Source of the DNA: Dyella sp. ASV24
GTDB taxonomy: Bacteria; Pseudomonadota; Gammaproteobacteria; Xanthomonadales; Rhodanobacteraceae
NCBI RefSeq assembly: GCF_016428905.1
Contig: NZ_JAELTQ010000003.1
Span: 30,147-94,146 of the forward strand
DNA length: 64,000 bases
Reading direction: 5' to 3'
Positions 45,946 to 53,174 of the stretch are shown piece after piece. Every line of letters starts with the position of its first letter. The first letter of the stretch is position 1. The translations under genes were made by a program, and so were the position numbers. A model generated the notes under the pieces. The model was not told the DNA's origin and ran no database searches. It saw only the letters and a list, made by a program, of their open reading frames with translations.

Positions 45946-46255
45946 CTTTGGAGTTTCCAGCCTTCAAGTCCTAGGTCCTTGGTCGCATATTTCTCGTCGC
46001 ATACCGGCTTCGTGATTGCGCGCGTTAGTCGATGGCACGTGTGCAAAAAGTGAGTGAATAGATCGTCTTCTACGGGACGAATGGACGTGGCTGATCCATG
46101 AGACGGAATGACGGGTAGTCGTTGTAGTTCGGTGCAAGACTCCGTCTTCATCGAGCCGTTTGTCGTTGCGTAGAGCGTCGTGATTTCCATCACCGCGCAT
46201 GACGTGACGCAGCGCATCGAACAGGAATTCCGCCCAACCCGATGGGAGACTCCGT
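45946..46255 (+). promoter_or_regulatory. Upstream region of the T6SS operon
   Basis: 310 bases without a gene, ahead of tssB. At 45971-45984 is CTAGGTCCTTGGTC, preceded by AAGTCCTA on the same strand (45966-45973, the complement of TAGGACTT). A 14-base match differing at two positions lies at 63839-63852. This is a candidate activator site for the LuxR-type regulators. No good sigma-54 or sigma-70 promoter pair was found. Confidence 0.4.
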
Positions 46256-46759
46256 ATGGCTACCAAGAGCAGCCAGAAGTTCATTGCCCGTAATCGGGCT
46301 CCGCGTGTGCAGATCGAGTACGACGTCGAAGTCTACGGCGCGCAGAAGAAGGTGCAGATCCCGTTCGTGATGGGCGTCATGTCCGATCTTTCGGGGGCGA
46401 ATGCTGGCGAACTTCCTGCCGTGGAAGATCGCAAAGTATTAGAGATCGATGTGGACAACTTCGATAACCGTCTGCAGTCGATGAAGCCGCGTGTGAGCTT
46501 CGCTGTGCCCAATACGCTGACCGGTGAAGGCAACCTCAGCGTGGATGTCACGTTCGAGAGCATGGATGATTTCTCGCCCGCTGCATTGGCGCGAAAGATC
46601 GCTCCATTGGCCAAGTTGCTCGAAGCGCGCAGTCAGCTCGCCAATCTCGACACCTACATGGATGGCAAGGCCGGCGCCGAAAAGTTGATTGCACAGGCGC
46701 TGCAGGACCCCGCGTTGCTGCAGTCGCTGGCCTCGTCGCCCAAACCGGAAGGGGAGTGA
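46256..46759 (+). CDS. tssB: T6SS contractile sheath small subunit TssB (VipA)
   Basis: A 167-residue TssB/VipA protein. Family features include VQIEYDVEVYGAQKKVQIPFVMGVMSD at the N-terminus, then LEIDVDNFDNRL and VSFAVPNTL. With TssC it builds the contractile sheath around the Hcp tube in the cytoplasm. The ATG at 46256 has GGGAG upstream. It starts the T6SS structural operon, 6 bases before tssC. Confidence 0.95.
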   Translation: MATKSSQKFIARNRAPRVQIEYDVEVYGAQKKVQIPFVMGVMSDLSGANAGELPAVEDRKVLEIDVDNFDNRLQSMKPRVSFAVPNTLTGEGNLSVDVTFESMDDFSPAALARKIAPLAKLLEARSQLANLDTYMDGKAGAEKLIAQALQDPALLQSLASSPKPEGE

Positions 46760-46765
46760 TCGCCC

Positions 46766-48259
46766 ATGGCCACTGAGAGACTCGCAGACGCCGGCGCCAC
46801 CGCCGAAGCCGTTGATGTCAATGAATTCGCCTCGCTGCTGAGCAAGGAGTTCAAGCCCAAGAGCGACCGCGCCAAGGAAGAAGTGGAGTCGGCGGTACGC
46901 ACGCTGGCCGAGCAGGTGCTGAGCAAGTCGGACATCGTCTCTGAGGACGTGTCGCAGACGATCAAGGCCTACATTGCCGAGATCGACCGCAAGCTCACGG
47001 AACAGATCAACCTGGTGATGCATCACGCCGACTTCCAGAAGCTGGAAGGCGCCTGGCGTGGGCTGCACCATCTGGTGAACAACACCGAGACGGATCAGCA
47101 GTTGAAGATCCGCGTGATGAACATCTCGAAGAAGGACCTTGCCAAGACGCTCAAGCGTTACAAGGGAACGGCCTGGGACCAGAGTCCGCTCTTCAAGAAA
47201 CTGTATGAGGAAGAGTACGGTCAGCTCGGCGGCGAGCCTTATGGCTGCCTAGTCGGCGACTACTACTTCGACCACAGTCCGCCGGACGTGGAACTGTTGG
47301 CAGGTATGGCCCAGGTGGCCGCAGCTTCGCACGCGCCCTTCCTGGCCTCGGCCGGCTCCACACTGATGGGCATGGACAACTGGAACGAGCTGGCCAATCC
47401 GCGTGATCTCGCGAAGATCTTCTCGACGCCTGATTACGCCGCGTGGCGCTCGCTGCGCGAGTCGGACGACGCCAAGTACATTGGCCTCACCATGCCGCGC
47501 ACGCTGGCCCGGCTCCCTTACGGTGCGGCAACCAACCCGGTGGAAGAGTTCGACTTCGAGGAAGATACCTCAGGTGCCGACTCGAACAAGTACACCTGGC
47601 AGAACGCCGCCTACGCGATGGCGGTGAATATCAACCGCTCGTTCAAGGAATACGGCTGGTGTTCACGCATCCGCGGCGTCGAGTCCGGTGGCGCGGTGGA
47701 AGGCCTTCCCACGCATACCTTCCCGTCCGATGACGGCGGCGTGGACATGAAGTGCCCCACCGAAGTGGCCATCACCGATCGCCGTTCGGCCGAGCTGGAC
47801 AAGATGGGCCTGATGCCGCTCGTGCATCGCAAGAACTCCGACATGGCGGCCTTCATCAGCGCGCAGTCGTTGAACAAGCCGGATGAGTACGACAACCCCG
47901 ATGCAACAGCCAATGCGGCGCTCGCGGCGCGCTTGCCCTACATGTTTGCCTGTTGCCGCTTTGCGCACTATCTCAAGTGCATCGTGCGCGACAAGATCGG
48001 TTCCTTCAGCAGTCGCGAGCAGATCCAGAGCTGGCTGACCAACTGGATTCTCAACTACGTAGATGGCGACCCCGCCAACTCCAGCGAGTCTTACAAAGCC
48101 TCGCATCCGCTGGCCGCAGCCGAGGTTGTGGTCGAGGAGGTGGAAGGTGCGCCGGGCTATTACAGCTCCAAGTTCTATCTGAAACCGCATTACCAGTTGG
48201 AAGGCCTGACCGTGTCTTTGCGACTGGTGTCGCGCTTGCCATCGCAAGCCAAGGCTTGA
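46766..48259 (+). CDS. tssC: T6SS contractile sheath large subunit TssC (VipB)
   Basis: A 497-residue TssC/VipB protein of normal length. Recognisable features are HHADFQKLEGAWRGLHHLV, the KIRVMNISKKDLAKTL segment, and PRTLARLPYG with the following FDFEED. It polymerises with TssB into the sheath. The spacing after tssB (6 bases) shows one transcript. A strong hairpin follows before hcp. Confidence 0.96.
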   Translation: MATERLADAGATAEAVDVNEFASLLSKEFKPKSDRAKEEVESAVRTLAEQVLSKSDIVSEDVSQTIKAYIAEIDRKLTEQINLVMHHADFQKLEGAWRGLHHLVNNTETDQQLKIRVMNISKKDLAKTLKRYKGTAWDQSPLFKKLYEEEYGQLGGEPYGCLVGDYYFDHSPPDVELLAGMAQVAAASHAPFLASAGSTLMGMDNWNELANPRDLAKIFSTPDYAAWRSLRESDDAKYIGLTMPRTLARLPYGAATNPVEEFDFEEDTSGADSNKYTWQNAAYAMAVNINRSFKEYGWCSRIRGVESGGAVEGLPTHTFPSDDGGVDMKCPTEVAITDRRSAELDKMGLMPLVHRKNSDMAAFISAQSLNKPDEYDNPDATANAALAARLPYMFACCRFAHYLKCIVRDKIGSFSSREQIQSWLTNWILNYVDGDPANSSESYKASHPLAAAEVVVEEVEGAPGYYSSKFYLKPHYQLEGLTVSLRLVSRLPSQAKA

Positions 48260-48277
48260 GCTTTGCACCGTCCCGAC

Positions 48278-48304
48278 GCTTCGCCCGTGCCGGTTGGGCG
48301 AAGC
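48278..48304 (+). promoter_or_regulatory. Perfect 9-bp hairpin between tssC and hcp
   Basis: GCTTCGCCC (48278-48286), loop of 9, GGGCGAAGC (48296-48304). It lies 18 bases after the tssC stop and 41 bases before the hcp start, with no U-run. It may mark an RNA processing or stability site that separates hcp expression from the upstream genes. Confidence 0.55.
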
Positions 48305-48345
48305 AACGACATCGTCCGAGTTAAATCGAGATAGGAGTGGGTTTC

Positions 48346-48846
48346 ATGGCATTCGACATGCATATCAAGTTTGAAGGGAAGTCCGTCACCATCGACGGCA
48401 GCTCCGCCCACAAGAAGCACAAGGGCGAAGTGCCTGTGCTGGCCTGGTCGTGGGGTGCCTCCAATTCGGCCGACCTGCACAACAGCAAGACCGGCGGCGG
48501 TGGCAAGGCACACGTGCAGGACATCTCGGTCACCAAGTACGTCGACGCGAGTTCGCATGCACTGCTCCAGGCCTGCTGCACGGGCGCCCGCCTGGAGAAG
48601 GCGACCCTGTCGGTGACCAATGCCACCGGTGAGCAGACCGACTACGTCACCATCGAGCTGAGCGAAGGCGTGATGGTCACGTCAGTGTCCACCGGCGGCT
48701 CCGGTGGCGAGGATCGTCTCACCGAGAACGTGACCCTGCATTTCGGCAAGTTCCTCTACAAGTTCCAGCCGCAGAAGCCCGATGGCTCGGCGGACGGCGC
48801 TGCCAAGCCCTTTACCTACAACATGCAGGAAGTGGCGGCAGGCTGA
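48346..48846 (+). CDS. hcp: T6SS tube protein Hcp (TssD)
   Basis: A 166-residue Hcp-family protein with the expected beta-barrel pattern: MAFDMHIKFEGKSVTIDG, VQDISVTKYVDASSHALLQAC, and VTLHFGKFLYKFQPQK near the end. Hexameric rings stack into the secreted tube and can chaperone small effectors. The ATG at 48346 has AGGAG upstream; an earlier in-frame GTG lacks a site. It follows the hairpin at 48278-48304. Confidence 0.95.
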   Translation: MAFDMHIKFEGKSVTIDGSSAHKKHKGEVPVLAWSWGASNSADLHNSKTGGGGKAHVQDISVTKYVDASSHALLQACCTGARLEKATLSVTNATGEQTDYVTIELSEGVMVTSVSTGGSGGEDRLTENVTLHFGKFLYKFQPQKPDGSADGAAKPFTYNMQEVAAG

Positions 48847-48874
48847 TCGTCGGCAGCACACAGGGGATACGGAT

Positions 48875-49663
48875 ATGACGCCAGAAACACTGCTGAAAGC
48901 CGGCGATGTCGAGGGTGCTCGGCAAGTGTTGATGGCGCATGTTCGGAGCGAGCCGGGCGATGCGCGTGCACGCATCTTCCTGTTTCAACTGCTGGCTGTA
49001 CTCGGCCAGTGGGAGCGGGCAGGTGACCAGTTGGTGGTGAGTTCCGAGCTGGACCCCGCCAACACATTGCTCACGCAGGCCTATGGCACGGCGGCGAAGG
49101 CCGAGGTGGATCGCGCCTCGGTCTTTGCAGGTCGCAGCAAGCCCACGGTGATTGGCGAGCCAGAGCCGTGGGTCGCCTTGCTGCTGCACGCGCTCAAGCT
49201 TCATGGAGAGGGCCGTCATGTCGAAGCGGCCCAGCTGCGGGAACAGGCTTTCGAAGACGCCCCTGCGATTGGCGGGACCATCGACGGCCTGCCGTTCCAG
49301 TGGTTGGCCGATGCCGATTCCCGCATGGGGCCTTGCCTGGAAATCATCGTCAACCGCGGCTATGCGTGGTTGCCGATCGCGCGAGTCAAGACGCTGGTCT
49401 TCGAGGCGCCGTCTGATCTTCGCGACAAGGTGTGGGCGCCCGTGCAAGTCACGTTGTCCAATGGCGGCCAGATGATGGGTTTCGTGCCTGCGCGTTATCC
49501 CGATACCGAGCGCTCGGACGATGGCGAGCTGCTGATGGCCCGCAAAACGACCTGGCTCGACCTCGGGGCAGACAATTTCCTCGGCGTTGGGCAGCGCATG
49601 TTCGTCACGGACGTGGGCGACCACCCGTTGCTGGATATCCGTCGTATTGAATTCGATACGTGA
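48875..49663 (+). CDS. tagJ: T6SS accessory protein TagJ (ImpE family)
   Basis: A 262-residue ImpE/TagJ protein: N-terminal helical repeats (LLKAGDVEGARQVLMAHVRSEPGD) and a C-terminal domain with ARKTTWLDLGADNFLGVGQR. TagJ binds the sheath and is linked to ClpV recruitment in some T6SS subtypes (for example H1 of Pseudomonas aeruginosa). Its presence suggests an i3-like T6SS. The start at 48875 has AGGGG upstream. Confidence 0.9.
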   Translation: MTPETLLKAGDVEGARQVLMAHVRSEPGDARARIFLFQLLAVLGQWERAGDQLVVSSELDPANTLLTQAYGTAAKAEVDRASVFAGRSKPTVIGEPEPWVALLLHALKLHGEGRHVEAAQLREQAFEDAPAIGGTIDGLPFQWLADADSRMGPCLEIIVNRGYAWLPIARVKTLVFEAPSDLRDKVWAPVQVTLSNGGQMMGFVPARYPDTERSDDGELLMARKTTWLDLGADNFLGVGQRMFVTDVGDHPLLDIRRIEFDT

Positions 49664-49675
49664 GGTAACCGCGCC

Positions 49676-50179
49676 GTGGCCGAACTCACCACCCAGGAAA
49701 GGCTGCAGCCTTCGCTGCTCGATCGCCTGACCGACGATGAGCCCGCCAAGTCCGAAGAAGGGCGCGACAAACGCGTGATCTCTTCCGCCCGCCTGCGCGA
49801 ATGCGTGGCGCGGGACATGTCGTGGCTGCTGAACTGCGTCAATCTCGAGGCAAGCGTGGACCTCGAACTCTATCCGGATGTCGCGCATTCCGTGCTCAAT
49901 TTCGGCATTCCGGATCTCACGGGCGCTGCGCTTTCGGGCATCGACATCGAGAGGCTGCAACGAGAGATCCGCGAAGCCATCCTGACCTTTGAACCACGTC
50001 TTACGGCCAGTAGCTTGCGCGTCACGGTGCGCGCCAACGCGGCTCGCATGGATCGGCGCTCGCTCATGTTCGACATCGAGTCGGAGATGTGGGCGCAGCC
50101 GATTCCCTTGAACCTCTACCTGAAGACCGAGATGGACCTGGAAACGGGCAAGCTCGCTGTCTCGGAAAGCCTGGGCTGA
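49676..50179 (+). CDS. tssE: T6SS baseplate protein TssE (gp25-like)
   Basis: A 167-residue TssE protein from a GTG start. It has the gp25-like core VLNFGIPDLTGAALSG and IREAILTFEPRL, with the expected C-terminal strand segments. TssE joins the baseplate wedge to the sheath. It ends 4 bases before tssF. Confidence 0.93.
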   Translation: MAELTTQERLQPSLLDRLTDDEPAKSEEGRDKRVISSARLRECVARDMSWLLNCVNLEASVDLELYPDVAHSVLNFGIPDLTGAALSGIDIERLQREIREAILTFEPRLTASSLRVTVRANAARMDRRSLMFDIESEMWAQPIPLNLYLKTEMDLETGKLAVSESLG

Positions 50180-50183
50180 CGCC

Positions 50184-52067
50184 ATGGACCCGCGACTGCT
50201 CCGCTATTACAACCGCGAACTGCAACACGTGCGCGAAATGGGCGGTGAGTTCGCACGCGAGTACCCCAAGATCGCCGGACGCCTGGGCCTGGAAGGTTTC
50301 GAGTGCGCGGATCCCTACGTGGAGCGCCTGCTCGAAGGGTTCGCCTTTCTCGCGGCCCGTGTGCAACTCAAGCTGGACGCGCAGTACCCCGTGTTCACCC
50401 AGCATCTGCTGGAGATGATCTATCCGCATTACCTGGCACCCGTGCCTTCCATGGCGGTGGTGCAACTGCACCCCGACCTGAAAGAAGGTGGCCTGGTGGC
50501 GGGGCACACGGTGCCGAGGCACACTGCGTTGCGCAGTCTCACCGCTCGCGACGAGCGCACGGCCTGCGAGTACCGGACAGCGCATGACGTTACGTTGTGG
50601 CCGCTCAGCATCGTGGACGCCAAGTACCTCGAAACCCCGGCGGCGATCGCCGCGGCCGGCATCGAATTACCTGCCGGCAAGAGTGTGCGCGCCGGTTTGC
50701 GCCTCAAGTTGACGGTGCCGGCTGGCATGCAAGTGAACATGCTGTCCATGGACGCCTTGCCCGTTTTCATCGCCGGCAGCGACGAGCAGCCCAAGCGCCT
50801 CTATGAGCAGCTGTTGGGCAATGCCGTGGCTTGCATCGTCCGGGGGCAGGGTGCCGATGGCCTGATCAGTCGCAAGCTGGATGCAGCATGCATTCGGCCG
50901 CGCGGCTTTGATGACGAAGATGCACTGATTCCATATGACGGCCGCTCATTCAGCGGCTACCGGCTACTGCAGGAATACTTTGCCTGTCCGGAACGTTTTC
51001 TGTTTGCCGAGTTCACCGGTTTGCGCCCGCTGCTGACCCGCATGCAAGGTAGTGAGTTTGAGCTGGTTGTGCTGTTTGATCGCAGCGTCAGCAGCCTGCA
51101 CAACGCTGTGGACGCCAACAACTTCCGCCTGTTCTGCACGCCGGCCATCAATCTGTTCCCTCGCCGCGCCGACCGCATCCACCTGCAGCAGGGAAAAACC
51201 GAGTATCACATCCTTGCCGACCGCACGCGCCCGATGGACTTTGAGATCCATAGCGTGGGCCAGGTGGAAGGTTTCGGCGATCAGCAGGAGCCCGAGCAGC
51301 GTTTTGAAGCATTCTATGGCGGCGACGAACGCACCTGGCATCAGCGTCAGGCAGCCTTCTACACCATTCGGCGCGAACCGCGCCTGCTCTCGGCACGCCA
51401 GAAACTGCAAGGGCCACGCTCCAGCTATATCGGCAGCGAGATGTTCATCTCGCTGGTGGACGCCAACGATGCGCCGTATTCGAGCCGGCTTCGCCAGCTT
51501 GGCATGCAACTGTTGTGCACCAACCGCGATCTGCCGCTGCATATGCCCATCGGGAAGTCGCGGACAGATTTCACGATGGAGAGCGGCGCACCCGTCGAGA
51601 GCGTGCGTTGCGTCGCCGGCCCCACCAAGCCGCGGGCGCCACGCGCCACCGGTGAAACGGCGTGGCGTCTGCTAAGCCATCTGCAGCTCAATTACGTGTC
51701 GTTGCTGGACGAAGGCGCAGGGAAGGGTGCAGCTGCATTGCGCGAGATGCTTCTGCTGTATTGCGACGAATTTGACTCCGCAGCGCTTCGCCAGATCGAT
51801 GGCATCAAGTCCGTAGGATCCCGGCCTATTGTCCGGCGCATACCTGTGCCCGGACCCATTGCGTTCGGTCGCGGGCTGGAGATCACGCTGACCTGTGACG
51901 ACGGCGCCTTCGAAGGCACAGGCGCCTACCTGCTTGGTGCAGTGATGCAGCGCTTCTTTGCGCGCTACGCCTCTGTCAACGCATTCACCGAAACCGTACT
52001 GCGCACTCTGGAGCGCAACGAGGTAGCCCGATGGCCGGCAATGCTCGGCACCCGGCAGATCCTGTAG
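50184..52067 (+). CDS. tssF: T6SS baseplate protein TssF
   Basis: A 627-residue TssF of normal length. The start MDPRLLRYYNRELQHVREMGG and FAREYPKIAGRL are strongly conserved, as are YPHYLAPVPSMAV and the terminal FFARYASVNAFTETVL. It forms the baseplate wedge with TssE, TssG and TssK. Its last 37 bases overlap tssG. Confidence 0.96.
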   Translation: MDPRLLRYYNRELQHVREMGGEFAREYPKIAGRLGLEGFECADPYVERLLEGFAFLAARVQLKLDAQYPVFTQHLLEMIYPHYLAPVPSMAVVQLHPDLKEGGLVAGHTVPRHTALRSLTARDERTACEYRTAHDVTLWPLSIVDAKYLETPAAIAAAGIELPAGKSVRAGLRLKLTVPAGMQVNMLSMDALPVFIAGSDEQPKRLYEQLLGNAVACIVRGQGADGLISRKLDAACIRPRGFDDEDALIPYDGRSFSGYRLLQEYFACPERFLFAEFTGLRPLLTRMQGSEFELVVLFDRSVSSLHNAVDANNFRLFCTPAINLFPRRADRIHLQQGKTEYHILADRTRPMDFEIHSVGQVEGFGDQQEPEQRFEAFYGGDERTWHQRQAAFYTIRREPRLLSARQKLQGPRSSYIGSEMFISLVDANDAPYSSRLRQLGMQLLCTNRDLPLHMPIGKSRTDFTMESGAPVESVRCVAGPTKPRAPRATGETAWRLLSHLQLNYVSLLDEGAGKGAAALREMLLLYCDEFDSAALRQIDGIKSVGSRPIVRRIPVPGPIAFGRGLEITLTCDDGAFEGTGAYLLGAVMQRFFARYASVNAFTETVLRTLERNEVARWPAMLGTRQIL

Positions 52068-53053
52068 CGCTGCACGCAGCCCTGCAGGCAACGCCCGAGG
52101 CCTTCGAGTATTTCGAAGCGCTGCGGCGGATCGAGTGCGCGTATCCGGAAAAGCCGCGGCTGGGCCAATCCGCAAAGCCATCAGACGACCCTGTGCGCCT
52201 GTGTCACACGCCTTCACTGGCCTTCGCGCCGCGCATGATCGACCGCTACGAGCTGCGCGATGGCGGCCAGACACCACGACTGCACGGCTTGTTCCTCGGC
52301 CTGTTCGGGCCGAATGCGCCGTTGCCGTTGCACCTGACGGAATACGCATTGGATCGCGAGCGCAACGCCAAGGACTCCACCCTTGTCGCCTTCGCCAACA
52401 TCTTTCATCACCGCATGATGGGGCTGTTCTACCGTGCGTGGGCTAACGCCCAGCCAACCGTGCAGCACGACCGGCCGGCCGACGATGGCTTTCATCTGTA
52501 CCTGGGTGCTTTGGTGGGGCAAGCGACGCCGCATATGGATGCGCGTGACGCCTTGCCTGACAGCTATCGGCGTTACTTCGCCGGACGTTTGTGGCAACAG
52601 GCGCGCAACCCGGAAGGCCTGCGTGGTCTGCTCGAGCGCTTCTTCCACGTGCCGGTGGCCGTCGTCGAGTTCGTAGCGGAATGGATGCGGCTACCGCAGG
52701 GCGCTCATCTCCAGTTGGGCGGCGGCATGCATGTGGCAAGCCTGGGCCAGACGGCCGTGCTCGGTGCACAGGTACGTGGTGGCCAGCAGCGCTTTCGCCT
52801 GCGCTTGGGGCCGCTCGATCGTCTTCAGTTCCATCGCTTCCTGCCCGGCGGCGAAGCGTTGAAGCAACTCACGGCTGCCGTGCGCGCCTATGCGGGTGAC
52901 GAGAAAGCCTGGGATGTGCAACTGGTGCTGCACGCACATGACGCGCCTGTCGCGCAATTGGGACGGCAGGGTCGCATGGGCATGACCACCTGGATGGGTA
53001 AGCCGCGGCATGGCGCCGAGGTGGACGACGTAGTTCTTCATCCGATGAGCTAG
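52031..53053 (+). CDS. tssG: T6SS baseplate protein TssG
   Basis: A 340-residue TssG protein. Features: PEAFEYFEALRRIECAYP, LFLGLFGPNAPLPLHLTEYA, IFHHRMMGLFYRAW and the C-terminal LGPLDRLQFHRFLPGG. The ATG at 52031 has GAGG 8 bases upstream and overlaps tssF by 37 bases, suggesting translational coupling. It completes the baseplate wedge genes present here. Confidence 0.95.
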   Translation: MAGNARHPADPVALHAALQATPEAFEYFEALRRIECAYPEKPRLGQSAKPSDDPVRLCHTPSLAFAPRMIDRYELRDGGQTPRLHGLFLGLFGPNAPLPLHLTEYALDRERNAKDSTLVAFANIFHHRMMGLFYRAWANAQPTVQHDRPADDGFHLYLGALVGQATPHMDARDALPDSYRRYFAGRLWQQARNPEGLRGLLERFFHVPVAVVEFVAEWMRLPQGAHLQLGGGMHVASLGQTAVLGAQVRGGQQRFRLRLGPLDRLQFHRFLPGGEALKQLTAAVRAYAGDEKAWDVQLVLHAHDAPVAQLGRQGRMGMTTWMGKPRHGAEVDDVVLHPMS

Positions 53054-53066
53054 GACACCTGTGTCC
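53053..53066. promoter_or_regulatory. Short dyad after tssG
   Basis: GGACAC, CT, GTGTCC (53053-53066) is a perfect short inverted repeat at the end of tssG, about 110 bases before clpV. It may be a binding site or an RNA fold; evidence is limited to symmetry. Confidence 0.25.
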
Positions 53067-53174
53067 GTGTATCCGATGTTTCCAGAGAGTGGGTATTGAG
53101 CATGAAGGCTGCCATCCCCCAGAAGCGTGCCCTCAGCCCAAGCCGCTCCACCACTTTGAAAGGAAGTCGCCGTC

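Noticed and set aside
46034..46044. Sigma-54-like GG...GC sequence upstream of tssB
   Set aside because: GG and GC are separated by 7 bases; a -24/-12 promoter needs 10.
48812..50185. 457-codon minus-strand frame antisense to tagJ and tssE
   Set aside because: Both sense genes are well supported; this is a codon-bias shadow.
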